Assembly: GCF_024172125.1 (NCBI RefSeq)
Contig: NZ_JAMZEA010000010.1
Coordinates: 186,001 to 250,000 of the forward strand
DNA length: 64,000 bases
Direction of reading: 5' to 3'
From: Actinomadura rupiterrae
Lineage (GTDB): Bacteria; Actinomycetota; Actinomycetes; Streptosporangiales; Streptosporangiaceae
Part shown: positions 33,360-42,423 of the stretch, piece by piece
Numbering within the stretch: position 1 is the stretch's first letter
How the letters are laid out: the number at the start of each line of letters is the position of its first letter
Made by a program: the position numbers and the translations under genes
The notes under the pieces: generated by a model
Seen by the model: only the letters and a program-made list of their open reading frames with translations
Database searches by the model: none
What the model was told of the DNA's origin: nothing

Positions 33360-35833
33360 CGCTGATCGTGGAGCCCCCGTCGCTCGGGGGACCGGCGAAC
33401 GGCGGGATGCCGGCGCGGCGCGCGATCGTCCGCTGGGCCTGGCGGATGCTGCGCCGCGGCTGGCGGCAGCAGGCGGTGGTCGCGCTGCTGCTCGCGCTGG
33501 CGGTGCTCGGCGCGGTCGTGGGCGGCGCGGCGGCGGTCAACCTCGCGCCGCGCCCGGACGCCCGGTTCGGACGCGCCGACCACCTCGTCCAGCTGGACGG
33601 CGGCGACCCGGCGGCCCTGGCGCGGTCGGTCGCGCTCGCGCGGTCCCACCTGGGGACGGTCGAGCTGGTCGGACGGCGGTTCGTGCCCGTCCCCGGCTCG
33701 TCGGAGTCGCTGGAGCTGCGTGCCGAGGACCCGCACGGCGTCTACGGGTCGCCGCTGCTCGCCGTCCGCTCCGGCCGCTTCCCGAACGGCGCGTCCGAGA
33801 CGGCGCTCACCGACGGCGCCGCCAGGATGCTGGGCCTGCGCGTGGGCGGTGTGCTGACCGCGGGCGGCGAGCATCGGACGGTCGTCGGCATCGTGGAGAA
33901 CCCGCGCGACCTGCGCGATGAGTTCGCCCTGCTCCCGCCCGGGGCCGCCGGACGGTCCGACGCGGTGACCGTCCTGGCGAAGGCGTCCGCCGACCGGTTC
34001 GACGCGTACCGGCAGGCGTCCACGACGCCGCTGCTCACCGAGACGGTCAAGCGCGGCGGCCAGGCGGCCGGCGGCGTCCTGGCCGCGACGACGCTGCTGC
34101 TGCTCCTGGTCTCGCTGGTGGCGGCGGCCGCCTTCGCGGTGGTCGCGCAGCGGCGGCTGCGCGAGCTGGGCATGCTCGCCGCGATCGGCGCGACGCGGCG
34201 GCACCTGCGGCTCGTGATGGTCGCGAACGGCGCGGCGGTCGGCGCGATCGCGTCCGCGGCCGGGCTGCTCGCCGGGATCATGCTCTGGATCCCGGTCTCG
34301 CGCACGTTGGAGACCCCCGCGCAGCACCGCGTCTCGCCCGCTGGCGTGCCCTGGGCGCTGGCGCTCGAATGCGCGGCGCTCGCGGTGGTCATGGCGACGG
34401 CCGCCGCCTGGTGGCCGGCTCGCGGCGTCGCGCGGATTCCGGTCGTCCGGGCCCTGTCGGCTCGGCCGCCCGCGCCGCGTCCCGCGCGCCGCTCGACCGC
34501 GCTCGCCGTGCTCTTCCTCATCGGCGGCGTGGCCTGCCTGGCGCTCGCGCGGCAGCGCAACCCGCTCCTCATCGTCACCGGGACGCTCGGGACCGTCCTC
34601 GGCGTCCTGCTGACCGGCCCGCTCGCCCTGAGCCTGCTCGGCGCGGCGGCCGGACGCGCGCCGGTCGCGGTCCGCCTCGCGGTGCGGGACCTGGCGCGCC
34701 ACCGGGCCCGGTCGGCGGCGGCGCTGGCCGCGATCAGCCTCGCGCTCGGCCTCCCGATCGCGGTGATCATCACCTCGTCCGCCGCGCGGGACACCGCCGC
34801 GACCGGCAACCTGTCCGACCGGCAGCTGGTGATCCGGATCGGCCGCGGGGACGACTCGGTCGTCCCGCTGCGCTCCGACCGCGACCTGGCCGCGCTGTCG
34901 GCGCAGGTGGACCGGATCGCCGCGCGGCTCCCCGGCGCCCGGGTGGTTCCGCTGGACATGCCGGTCGATCCCGCGATCCGTCCCCAGCCCGGCTTCGCCG
35001 ACTCGCAGGGCGGCCAGCCCGTCGCCGACCTGGGCATCCCACCCGGCTCGTCCGACCGTCCGGACAGCACGGCGGGACGGACGGGAGGGGCGCTGCGTTC
35101 GGTCCCGCTCTACGTCGAGACGCCCGCGCTGCTCGCCCACCTCGGCATCGACCCCGCCTCGGTGGACCCGGCGACCGACCTGATCACCGGCAGGCACGGG
35201 ACGATCGAGATCCCGAGCGTGTCCCGGCCCGAGACGCTCACCCGCATCCAGCGGATCAGGACCAGCGCCTACAGCTCGGACCCGACGTCCGTGCTGACCG
35301 CGCGCGGGCTCGAACGGCGGCACTGGAAGCGCATCCGGACGGGCTGGCTGGTGGAGTCGGCGCGTCCACTCAGCGACGCCCAGCTGGTGGCGGCGCGGCA
35401 CGACGCCGCGGCGGTCGGGGTGAACGTCGAATCCCGGCGCGGGCAGGCTTCGCTGGCTCGCGCGCGGCTCGGCGCGGTGCTGGCCGGGATGCTGCTCGCG
35501 CTCGGCGTGCTGGCGATGACGGTCGGGCTGATCCGCCTCGAAGGGGCCCGTGACCTGCGCGTCCTTACCGCGACGGGCGCGAGCCCGAGGATCCGGCGCG
35601 CGCTGACCGCCGCCACGGCCGCGAGCCTGGCCCTGCTGGGCGTGGTCCTCGGCGGTCTCGGTGCCTATGCCGGGCTCTTCGCCGGCTACCTGGACGATCC
35701 CGGTCACCTCGGCCATCCGCCCTGGGCGTACCTGGCGTCCGTGGGGCTCGGCGTCCCGCTGCTGGCCGCCGTCACCGGCTGGGCTGCCGCGGGCCGCGAG
35801 CCGCCCGCCCTGGCCCGCTCGCCGCTGGACTGA
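33356..35833 (+). CDS. FtsX-like ABC transporter permease
   Basis: An 825-aa permease. An N-terminal helix (about 41-61) precedes an extracytoplasmic domain; then two FtsX/MacB units with clustered helices, around residues 235-370 (AATTLLLLLVSLVAAAAFAVVAQRRLRELGMLAAIGATRRHLRLV) and 690-800 (AVLAGMLLALGVLAMTVGLIRLEGARDLRVLTATGASPRIRRAL). The repeated R-x-L-x-L-x-A-x-GA motif is the cytosolic coupling loop. It works with the ATPase just upstream, controlled by PadR; substrate unknown, perhaps an antibiotic or lipid. Confidence 0.9.
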   Translation: MTLIVEPPSLGGPANGGMPARRAIVRWAWRMLRRGWRQQAVVALLLALAVLGAVVGGAAAVNLAPRPDARFGRADHLVQLDGGDPAALARSVALARSHLGTVELVGRRFVPVPGSSESLELRAEDPHGVYGSPLLAVRSGRFPNGASETALTDGAARMLGLRVGGVLTAGGEHRTVVGIVENPRDLRDEFALLPPGAAGRSDAVTVLAKASADRFDAYRQASTTPLLTETVKRGGQAAGGVLAATTLLLLLVSLVAAAAFAVVAQRRLRELGMLAAIGATRRHLRLVMVANGAAVGAIASAAGLLAGIMLWIPVSRTLETPAQHRVSPAGVPWALALECAALAVVMATAAAWWPARGVARIPVVRALSARPPAPRPARRSTALAVLFLIGGVACLALARQRNPLLIVTGTLGTVLGVLLTGPLALSLLGAAAGRAPVAVRLAVRDLARHRARSAAALAAISLALGLPIAVIITSSAARDTAATGNLSDRQLVIRIGRGDDSVVPLRSDRDLAALSAQVDRIAARLPGARVVPLDMPVDPAIRPQPGFADSQGGQPVADLGIPPGSSDRPDSTAGRTGGALRSVPLYVETPALLAHLGIDPASVDPATDLITGRHGTIEIPSVSRPETLTRIQRIRTSAYSSDPTSVLTARGLERRHWKRIRTGWLVESARPLSDAQLVAARHDAAAVGVNVESRRGQASLARARLGAVLAGMLLALGVLAMTVGLIRLEGARDLRVLTATGASPRIRRALTAATAASLALLGVVLGGLGAYAGLFAGYLDDPGHLGHPPWAYLASVGLGVPLLAAVTGWAAAGREPPALARSPLD

Positions 35834-35902
35834 ACGGCGCATCCGGACGCCGATGGCCGGATGTGACAGAACCCCGTCATGGCGGACATGGCGCTCGGCC
35901 CC

Positions 35903-35908
35903 CAGAAT
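35903..35908 (+). promoter_or_regulatory. Candidate -10 element for a leaderless GlxA-type gene
   Basis: CAGAAT lies 6 bp before ATG 35915, the spacing at which actinomycete RNA polymerase would start transcription on the A of the ATG. No Shine-Dalgarno sequence precedes that ATG, which favours a leaderless transcript. Confidence 0.45.
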
Positions 35909-35914
35909 GGACGC

Positions 35915-36952
35915 ATGGCCGCATCGCACCACGTCAGCGCCCCGCACCGGGCCGCCGAGGCTCCGCGCCGGGGCGGCAGCGCCCCGCACCGGGTCGTCAT
36001 CGCCGTCTTCCCGGACGTCGACCTCCTCGACGTCACCGGGCCCGCCGAGGTGTTCGCACTCGCCAACCGCGAGATGCCGGAGGCGGGAACGCGGTACGAC
36101 GTGCGGCTCGCCGGGCCCGGCAGCGGCCTCGTCCGGACCAGCGCCGGGGTGCGGCTCGCCACCGACCTCACCCTGGACGAGGTCGGAGCCGACGTTGACA
36201 CCCTGGTCGTCCCCGGCGCGGTGGACGGCGCGGGCGCACCCGTGATCGACCCCGGGCTGGTCGCCTGGATCGAGGGCACCGCCCGGCACGCCCGCCGGGT
36301 CGCGTCGGTCTGCGTCGGCGCGCACCTGCTCGCCGCCGCGGGCCTGCTGTCCGGCCGGACGGCCACCACGCACTGGGCCACGGCCGACCGGCTCGCCGCC
36401 GACCATCCCGACGTCACCGTGGACCCGGACCCGATCTACGTCCGGTCCGGGGACGTGTGGACCGGCGCGGGCATCAGCGCGTGCATGGACCTCTCGCTCG
36501 CCCTGGTCGCCGAGGACCACGGCGAGCGGGTCGCCCTGGACGTCGCGCGGCAGCTCGTCATGTACCTCAAGCGGCAGGGCGGCCAGAGCCAGTTCAGCGT
36601 CCCGCTGTGGCAGGCGCCGGCCGAGCGCCGCGACATCGACGAGCTGCGCGCCTGGATCGCCGCCAACCCCGCCGCGGACCTGTCGGCGGCGGCGCTCGCC
36701 GAGCGGATGTGCCTGAGCGAGCGGCACTTCAGCCGCGTGTTCCGCACCGAGACCGGCGCGACACCCGCCGCGTTCGTCGAGGCCGTCCGCGTGGAGGCGG
36801 CGCGGCGGCTGCTGGAGGGCACCGACGAGCCGCTCGGCCGGGTCGCCGCGTCGTCCGGCCTCGGCTCGCCGGAGACGCTGCACCGCGTGTTCCGGCGCCG
36901 CCTCGGCACCACCCCGGCGGCTTACCGGCGGCGCTTCCGCACCGCCGCCTGA
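35915..36952 (+). CDS. GlxA-type transcriptional regulator (DJ-1/PfpI plus AraC HTH)
   Basis: A 345-aa regulator: an N-terminal DJ-1/PfpI-like amidotransferase fold (IAVFPDVDLLDVTGPAEVFALAN, and RVASVCVGAHLLAAAGLLSGRTATTHW with the nucleophile-elbow cysteine) and a C-terminal AraC domain with two HTHs (LSAAALAERMCLSERHFSRVFRTETGATPAAFVEAVRVEAARRLLEG and the second ending in TTPAAYRRRF). I choose ATG 35915 over two upstream in-frame ATGs (35879, 35888) because the CAGAAT box lies between. It probably controls the isochorismatase gene 92 bp downstream. Confidence 0.88.
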   Translation: MAASHHVSAPHRAAEAPRRGGSAPHRVVIAVFPDVDLLDVTGPAEVFALANREMPEAGTRYDVRLAGPGSGLVRTSAGVRLATDLTLDEVGADVDTLVVPGAVDGAGAPVIDPGLVAWIEGTARHARRVASVCVGAHLLAAAGLLSGRTATTHWATADRLAADHPDVTVDPDPIYVRSGDVWTGAGISACMDLSLALVAEDHGERVALDVARQLVMYLKRQGGQSQFSVPLWQAPAERRDIDELRAWIAANPAADLSAAALAERMCLSERHFSRVFRTETGATPAAFVEAVRVEAARRLLEGTDEPLGRVAASSGLGSPETLHRVFRRRLGTTPAAYRRRFRTAA

Positions 36953-37044
36953 CCTTCCGCGGCGCTTCCTCGCCGCCTGACCCCTTTCCGATCGTCCCCG
37001 GCCGCCAGGCCGTGGTCCGCCCTGCCCGAAAACAGGAGATGACA

Positions 37045-37647
37045 ATGACCGTTTCGACCACCCTGCGCGACGTGATCGGCCTGGACACCGCGCTGCCCGC
37101 GCTCTCCTCCAGCACCCTGATCATGATCGACTTCCAGAACACCTACACCACCGGCGTGATGGCCCTGCCGGACGCCGACCGCGCGCTGGACGCCGGCGCC
37201 CGCCTGCTCGCCGCCGCCCGCGCCGCCGGGACGCCGGTCGTCCACATCGTCAACGACGGCGGCGAGGGCACCCCGTACGACATCCGCGCCGACATCGGCC
37301 GGATCGAGCCGCGCGTCGCGCCGCGCGACGGCGAGCCGGTCGTGGTGAAGGGCTTCCCGAACGCCTTCCACGAGACCGACCTGGCGGACGTGCTGCGCCG
37401 CCTGGACGCCGGGCCCGAGCTCGTCCTGGCGGGCTTCATGACCCACATGTGCGTCCAGTTCACCGCGCAGGGCGCCTTCAACCTCGGCTACAGCCCGACC
37501 GTGGTGGCCGAGGCGTGCGCGACCCGCCCGCTGCCCGGCCCGGACGGCGCCCCGGTTCCGGCGGACGTCCTGCACACCGCGGCCCTGACCACCATCGCCG
37601 ACCTGTTCGGCCGCGTCGCCGCCCGCACGAGCGACCTCCCCGCCTGA
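37045..37647 (+). CDS. Isochorismatase-like cysteine hydrolase
   Basis: A 200-aa hydrolase of the isochorismatase/nicotinamidase superfamily. The catalytic triad is readable: Asp in MIDFQNTYTTGV, Lys in VVKGFPNAFHETDL, and Cys in LAGFMTHMCVQFTAQGAFNLGY. Substrate may be an amide such as a carbamoyl derivative; not deducible. ATG 37045 is 6 bp behind AGGAG (the ATG at 37039 is too close). It follows the GlxA-type regulator gene, a frequent pairing. Confidence 0.9.
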   Translation: MTVSTTLRDVIGLDTALPALSSSTLIMIDFQNTYTTGVMALPDADRALDAGARLLAAARAAGTPVVHIVNDGGEGTPYDIRADIGRIEPRVAPRDGEPVVVKGFPNAFHETDLADVLRRLDAGPELVLAGFMTHMCVQFTAQGAFNLGYSPTVVAEACATRPLPGPDGAPVPADVLHTAALTTIADLFGRVAARTSDLPA

Positions 37648-37739
37648 ACGACCTCCACTTGAGCGACCGCTCCGCCTGAACGACCTCCGCTTGAGCGGTC
37701 GCTCCGCCCGAACGACCGTTCAGGCGGAGCGACCGTTCA
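37641..37739. repeat. Stop-codon-spanning repeats and inverted repeat between convergent genes
   Basis: A 32-bp unit starting CGCCTGAACGACCTCC occurs at 37641 and 37673, the first including the stop codon (37645-37647), and a partial third at 37705. A reverse-complement copy of the GAGCGACC...CCTGAACG part occupies about 37714-37735 next to the stop of the leftward XRE gene (37737-37739). The resulting long inverted repeat could serve both genes as terminator. Confidence 0.75.
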
Positions 37740-38345
37740 GGTTCGGCGTGAGATGACCATGATGTACTCGCACGGCTCGTCCGTCCGGTTGGCGAAGCCG
37801 TGGTCCGCGTCGGCCTGGAGGAACAGGGAGTCGCCCGCGTCCAGGGTCTCGTTGATCCCGCCGACCGCGACGGTGAGGGTGCCGCTGAGCACGACGAGCT
37901 GCTTCTCCGTCCCCGGCGGGTAGGCGGGCAGCAGCCCGGTGGAGACCCGCGCGGGGAGGTGGTGGACGATCATCTCGGCGCCGCCCGCGCCCGGGGCCGC
38001 CGACACCATGTGCCGCTCGAAGCCGGTCTCGGGGTCGCGGAAGACGGGGCGGTCGGCCTTGCGCATCACGATCGCCACCCCGGACGCGGCGCCGGCCGGC
38101 GCGCCGACCAGGTCCGAGAGCGACGCGCCGAGCGCGTGGGCGATCCGGGACGCGATGCCGATCGTCGGGCTCTTCTCGCCGCGCTCGACCTTGGACAGCA
38201 TCGCCCGGCTGACCGCCGACCGGGTGGACAGCTGCTCCAGCGTCAGGCCCGCCTCCTCGCGGCGCCGCCGCACGTTCCCGCCGAACGCGCCGGCCAGGTC
38301 GTCGCCCTGCCGCGGTCCGGTCCCGCTTCCGTCCTGCTCGGCCAC
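37737..38345 (-). CDS. XRE-family regulator with cupin domain
   Basis: A 202-aa regulator. HTH_3 domain at about 22-78 (NVRRRREEAGLTLEQLSTRSAVSRAMLSKVERGEKSPTIGIASRIAHALGASLSDLV) and a C-terminal cupin at about 120-195 (STGLLPAYPPGTEKQLVVLSGTLTV, GDSLFLQADADHGFAN). This architecture senses small metabolites. GTG 38345 is the start. Divergent from the MBL hydrolase across a 14-bp inverted repeat (38391-38424), the likely operator for both. Confidence 0.9.
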   Translation of the reverse strand: MAEQDGSGTGPRQGDDLAGAFGGNVRRRREEAGLTLEQLSTRSAVSRAMLSKVERGEKSPTIGIASRIAHALGASLSDLVGAPAGAASGVAIVMRKADRPVFRDPETGFERHMVSAAPGAGGAEMIVHHLPARVSTGLLPAYPPGTEKQLVVLSGTLTVAVGGINETLDAGDSLFLQADADHGFANRTDEPCEYIMVISRRT

Positions 38346-38390
38346 CGTGCTCCTCGATCGCTGGGATCCCGCCGCGCACAGTGTAGGGTT

Positions 38391-38424
38391 TCTCCGATCG
38401 AAGAATTAAGTCTTCGATCGGAGA
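38391..38424. promoter_or_regulatory. Operator with perfect 14-bp inverted repeat
   Basis: TCTCCGATCGAAGA (38391-38404) and TCTTCGATCGGAGA (38411-38424) are exact reverse complements separated by ATTAAG. The site sits 22 bp before the MBL hydrolase start and 46 bp from the XRE start, in the only AT-rich stretch of the gap. It most probably binds the XRE-cupin protein and controls both genes. Confidence 0.85.
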
Positions 38425-38445
38425 TATGCCCCACTGGGAGGGTCC

Positions 38446-39264
38446 ATGCGTTTTGCATCGAGCGGCCGGCTCCACGCCGCCTTCGACTTCGGCGACCTGC
38501 GGGTGGTCTCGCTGCGCGACGGGTACATCGACATGCCGCCGTCCCGGCTGCGCGACGTGCACGGGTGCGCGCTCGCCGAACTGCCGCACGCCGTCCCGCT
38601 GGTCGGCGGCAACCTGCGGCTGTCGGTCAACGCCTTCTTCATCACCGACGGCACGCGGTCGCTGCTCGTCGACACCGGCGCGTCCGACAACTGGCACGAC
38701 CCGACGATGGGGCTGATCTACGAGGCGCTCGACGAGGCGGGGATCGACCGCGGGCAGATCACCGATGCCGCCATCACGCACGAGCACCCGGACCACGTGA
38801 GCGGCCTGATCATGCCGGACGGCTCGGAGGCGTTCGGCAAGCTGGAGCGCGTCTGGATCGGCGCGGGCGACGCCGAGGTGTTCACCGGGCGCCTCGCCCC
38901 GGTCGCAGGCCGGGTCGTCGCGTTCCAGGAGGAGGTCGCGATCAACGACTGGGCCACCGCGGTGCCGACGCCGGGCCACACGCCCGGCCACACCGTCTAC
39001 GACATCAGGAGCAGCGCCGGGCACCTCCTCATCTGGGGCGACACCGTCCACGTCCCCACGCTCCAATTCGGCCGGCCGGAGGTGTCGTGGGAGCTGGACG
39101 GCGACCAGTCCCAGGCCCGCGCCGCACGGGCGGGGCTCCTCGACCGGCTGGCCAGGCCGGACCATTTCGTGGCCGGCGCCCACCTCGACTCGCCCGGCAT
39201 CGCCCGCGTCACCACGTCCGGCGAGGGCTACGCGCTGAAGTACCTCGCACCGCCGATCGGCTGA
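38446..39264 (+). CDS. MBL-fold metallo-hydrolase (lactonase-like)
   Basis: A 272-aa metallo-beta-lactamase-fold enzyme. The zinc motif is HEHPDHVSG (H-x-H-x-D-H), with further ligands in TPGHTPGHTVY and GAHLDSPG, and the preceding LLVDTGASDNW. The layout matches quorum-quenching lactonases and related esterases; actual substrate unknown. No signal peptide. ATG 38446, GGGAGGG upstream. Divergent from and presumably regulated by the XRE-cupin protein; a strong hairpin follows at 39304-39354. Confidence 0.9.
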   Translation: MRFASSGRLHAAFDFGDLRVVSLRDGYIDMPPSRLRDVHGCALAELPHAVPLVGGNLRLSVNAFFITDGTRSLLVDTGASDNWHDPTMGLIYEALDEAGIDRGQITDAAITHEHPDHVSGLIMPDGSEAFGKLERVWIGAGDAEVFTGRLAPVAGRVVAFQEEVAINDWATAVPTPGHTPGHTVYDIRSSAGHLLIWGDTVHVPTLQFGRPEVSWELDGDQSQARAARAGLLDRLARPDHFVAGAHLDSPGIARVTTSGEGYALKYLAPPIG

Positions 39265-39303
39265 CCGGCCGCCCCGCACATCGTCCGACCTGCGCGAACG
39301 CGA

Positions 39304-39354
39304 CGGCCGGCGGTGCTTCCGAGAGGACGTCCTCCGCGGAAGCGCCGCCGGCCG
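39304..39354. terminator. Strong terminator hairpin after the MBL gene
   Basis: A 17-bp stem (39304-39320 with 39338-39354, one G-T wobble) encloses a 17-base loop that itself contains the palindrome GAGGACGTCCTC. Forty bases after the stop at 39264. Confidence 0.8.
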
Positions 39355-39445
39355 TCCGCGTGTGGACGGCGCCGCGATGCCCGCCCAGCCTGCCAATCGT
39401 GCTCGGCATCTGCTAATTTTTCTTTGCATGTGCGGAGGAGGTGGC

Positions 39446-39796
39446 GTGACGACCGGGGACGAACTGCTGCGCGTGCTGGCGGCGCTCGACAACCCGCACC
39501 GGCTGCGGATCCTCGCGGCGCTCGCGGACGAGCGCGACTACGTCAGCAGCCTCGCGCGCGAGCTGGGCATCAGCCGCCCGCTGCTCCAGGTCCACCTGCG
39601 CAAGCTGGTGGCGGCCGGGCTGGTGGCGGGGCGCGCCGAGGTGTCGCCGGACGGGAGGGCGATGAAGTTCTACGAGATCGCCCCGTTCCGGCTGGAGGTG
39701 ACGCCCGACATCGTGAAGCGGGCCGTGCGGACGCTGACCGCACCCGAGGACGGCGCCGGGGACAGGAAGTCCGGAGAACGGAAGGAGGACCGCTGA
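39446..39796 (+). CDS. ArsR-like winged-helix regulator
   Basis: A 116-aa regulator: LLRVLAALDNPHRLRILAALADERDYVSSLARELGISRPLLQVHLRKLVAAGLVAGRAEVSPDGRAMKFYEIAPF is the complete winged helix, followed by a short basic tail. GTG 39446 is 4 bp behind GGAGGAGG; a longer start at ATG 39428 would lack a ribosome-binding site. The promoter region is AT-rich (GCTAATTTTTC at about 39412-39422). No metal-binding cysteines are seen in the recognition helix. The next gene's ATG overlaps its stop by one base (TGATG). Confidence 0.88.
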   Translation: MTTGDELLRVLAALDNPHRLRILAALADERDYVSSLARELGISRPLLQVHLRKLVAAGLVAGRAEVSPDGRAMKFYEIAPFRLEVTPDIVKRAVRTLTAPEDGAGDRKSGERKEDR

Positions 39797-40065
39797 TGGA
39801 CGGTCACGACCTGGCGGAGGTGGCCGGGGCGATCGGCATCTTCGCCTTCATCACCACCGTGGTGACGGTGATCATCATGCAGGTCGGCGCGACGGTGCGG
39901 GCGCGCGCGGCGCTGGCCCGCGAGGACGAGTACCGCCGGATGGCGCAGGACGGCCTGGAGACCCAGCAGGCGATCGAGCGGCAGCTCGCCGAGACCGCCC
40001 GGAGCCTGGGCGAGATGGAGAAGCGGATGGACTCGCTCGAACGCGTCCTGCTCACCGTGGAGTGA
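39796..40065 (+). CDS. Single-span coiled-coil membrane protein
   Basis: An 89-aa protein with one N-terminal transmembrane helix (about residues 10-32) and a long amphipathic helix to the end (ARAALAREDEYRRM to EKRMDSLERVLLTVE). The start overlaps the ArsR-like stop, so the pair is co-translated; such regulator/small membrane protein pairs occur widely in actinomycetes, function unknown. Confidence 0.75.
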   Translation: MDGHDLAEVAGAIGIFAFITTVVTVIIMQVGATVRARAALAREDEYRRMAQDGLETQQAIERQLAETARSLGEMEKRMDSLERVLLTVE

Positions 40066-40123
40066 GCGGGAACGCCGGGCCGTCGAGCGGCCACTCGACG
40101 ACCCGGCCGAAGTAACACCACAT

Positions 40124-40143
40124 CCCGCCCGTTTCCGGGCGGG
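40124..40143 (+). terminator. Hairpin before the MMPL gene
   Basis: CCCGCCCG-TTTC-CGGGCGGG forms a perfect 8-bp stem. It lies 58 bp after the small membrane protein gene and 41 bp before the MMPL start. Confidence 0.65.
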
Positions 40144-40184
40144 CTCTCACTGCAGCGCTCCTTCACCCGAAAGGACAGCACCTC

Positions 40185-42323
40185 ATGCTGCCCCAACGCA
40201 AACCGATCACCGAGCGCGTCGCGGGCTGGTCGATCCGGCACCGCACCCTCGCGATCGCCGGATGGCTCGCCCTGGTCGTCGCGGCGATCCTCGCGTCCGG
40301 CGCGCTCGGCCTGGACCAGAGCCACAGCACCGACCCCGGCGAGTCCGGACGCGCCGACCGCGTTCTCGACGCGCACAACGGCTACGTCCCGCCGCTGGAG
40401 AACGTCCTGGTGCAGAACCGGGCGACGACCGCGCCGGTCACCACCGACCCCGAGACGCGCGCCGCGACCCGCGAACTGGTCGCCGCGCTTCGGCCCTACG
40501 GGACCGTCCGCTCGCCGCTGAACGACCCGCGCCTGGTGGCGTCCGACGGAAGGTCCGGCCTGGTCACCGTGCAGATCGCCGGACCGGACGAGGCGTTCCG
40601 CGCGCACTACGACGGCGTCGTGAAGGCTGTCGGCGAGGTGGCCGCGCGGCATCCGGACGTCCGGCTCGCGCAGGCGGGCGACAAGAGCCTCGCCGACGCT
40701 GTTGACAGCGGCATCAAGGACGACATGAAGCGCGCCGAGTACGTCTCGCTGCCGCTCACCGTGCTGATCCTGCTGGCGGTGTTCGGATCGCTGGTCGCCG
40801 CCGGAATCCCGCTGCTGCTGGCCGTCACCACGGTCGCCGGGACGTTCGGGCTGCTGCAGGTCGCCGGGCACTGGGTGCCGGTGAACAGCGCCGCGTCCTC
40901 GATCGTGCTGCTGGTCGGGATCGCGGTCGGCGTCGACTACTCGCTGTTCTACCTGCGCCGGACGCGCGAAGAGCGGGCCGCGGGCCGCCGGCCGGACGAG
41001 GCGCTGCGCGTCGCGACCCGCACCTCCGGCCACGTGGTCGCCGTCTCCGGCCTGACCGTCATGCTGTGCCTGGCCGGGCTGCTGCTCACCGGCCTGGACA
41101 ACTTCAAGGGCCTGACCGCCGGGACCGTCCTGGTCGTGGGCCTGGCGATGGTCGGCTCGGTGACGTTCCTGCCCGCGCTGCTGTCCGCCCTCGGGCGCGG
41201 TGTGGACGCGGTGCGGCTGCCCTGGATCGGCCGCCGCCGCACCGCCGCCGCGCCGTCCCGGTTCTGGACGGCCGTGGCGTCGCGCGTGGTGCGGCGGCCG
41301 CTGCTGTGCGGCGGGCTGGCCGTCCTCACGCTGGTCCTGCTGACGCTGCCCGCGCTCAGCATGCGCTTGCAGGACGCGGCGGTCACCGACAGCCTGCCCC
41401 GGTCCGTCCCCGTGGTGGACGCGGCGGTCCGCATGCAGCGGGCGTTCCCCGGCAGCCCGGCGCCCGCGTCGGTCGTCCTGTGGGAGAAGCGGCCCGGCGC
41501 CCTGGACGCTCCGGACGTCGCCACCGCCGTCGCGGGCCTGCACCCGACGGTCACCGCGCGCAGCGGGGGAGTGCTGGTCGCCCGCGTGCCGCTGGCGCAT
41601 TTCGGTACCGGCCCGGAGGCCAACCGCTCACTTCTGGACCTGCGCCACCGCAGCGACACCGCGTTCGGCGGCATGGACGGCGTCGGGCATGCCGTCGCGG
41701 GCAAGACCGCGTTCGCCTACGACTTCACCGAGGTCATCAAGAACCGCTCGGTCCCGGTGGTGGGGGCCGTGCTGGCGCTGGCGTTCGTCCTGCTGGCCGT
41801 CGCGTTCCGCTCGCTGGCGGTCTCGCTGGTCTCGATCCTGCTGAACCTGCTGTCGATCGGTGCCGCGTACGGCGTGCTGGCCTGGGGCTTCCAGGACGGC
41901 CACCTCGGCGGCCTGCTCGGCTTCACCGGCTACGGCGGCGTGATCGGCTGGTTGCCGCTGTTCATGTTCGTGATCCTGTTCGGGCTCAGCATGGACTACC
42001 ACATCTTCATCCTGAGCCGCGTCCGCGAGCACCGGGCCGAAGGAGTCCCGGCGCGGGCGGCGGTCGTGTCCGGGGTGGGCGCGACCTCGGGCGTGGTGAC
42101 CAGCGCGGCGGCCATCATGACCTGCGCGTTCAGCGTCTTCGTGGTGCTGTCGGCGATCGAGTACAAGATGATGGGCGTCGGCCTGGCCGCCGCGATCCTC
42201 ATCGACGCCACGATCGTCCGCGGCGTCCTGCTGCCGGCGGCCCTGGCCCTGCTCGGCGACCGCCTCTGGCGCTCCGCCCCCGCCGCGCCCGTCCCGCGCC
42301 CGGAGCCCGCGAACCGCACCTGA
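40185..42323 (+). CDS. MMPL/RND-type membrane transporter
   Basis: A 712-aa protein with about twelve transmembrane helices in two halves. Helix 1 (AIAGWLALVVAAILASGALG) is followed by an extracytoplasmic domain, then five helices with GIAVGVDYSLFYLRRTREER (the proton-relay Asp-Tyr motif); the second half repeats this as ILFGLSMDYHIFILSRVREH. MMPL proteins move lipids, lipid-linked compounds or drugs across the inner membrane by proton motive force. The soluble domains have no visible lipid-specific motif. Monocistronic; the TetR operon follows. Confidence 0.92.
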   Translation: MLPQRKPITERVAGWSIRHRTLAIAGWLALVVAAILASGALGLDQSHSTDPGESGRADRVLDAHNGYVPPLENVLVQNRATTAPVTTDPETRAATRELVAALRPYGTVRSPLNDPRLVASDGRSGLVTVQIAGPDEAFRAHYDGVVKAVGEVAARHPDVRLAQAGDKSLADAVDSGIKDDMKRAEYVSLPLTVLILLAVFGSLVAAGIPLLLAVTTVAGTFGLLQVAGHWVPVNSAASSIVLLVGIAVGVDYSLFYLRRTREERAAGRRPDEALRVATRTSGHVVAVSGLTVMLCLAGLLLTGLDNFKGLTAGTVLVVGLAMVGSVTFLPALLSALGRGVDAVRLPWIGRRRTAAAPSRFWTAVASRVVRRPLLCGGLAVLTLVLLTLPALSMRLQDAAVTDSLPRSVPVVDAAVRMQRAFPGSPAPASVVLWEKRPGALDAPDVATAVAGLHPTVTARSGGVLVARVPLAHFGTGPEANRSLLDLRHRSDTAFGGMDGVGHAVAGKTAFAYDFTEVIKNRSVPVVGAVLALAFVLLAVAFRSLAVSLVSILLNLLSIGAAYGVLAWGFQDGHLGGLLGFTGYGGVIGWLPLFMFVILFGLSMDYHIFILSRVREHRAEGVPARAAVVSGVGATSGVVTSAAAIMTCAFSVFVVLSAIEYKMMGVGLAAAILIDATIVRGVLLPAALALLGDRLWRSAPAAPVPRPEPANRT

Positions 42324-42423
42324 CCTCCCCATCCCGGCGATGTGCGGGTGCCGCTGACCTGCGTTGACGGCCCGGCGAACGCTCGCGCGTCGCCGGGCCG
42401 CCGTCGTTCGCGCTTGCCGTCTG

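Noticed and set aside
32729..37045. Very long open frame on the minus strand across the ABC and GlxA genes
   Set aside because: It is an antisense shadow due to high GC; it has Arg/Gly/Ala-rich low-complexity composition and opposes recognisable genes.
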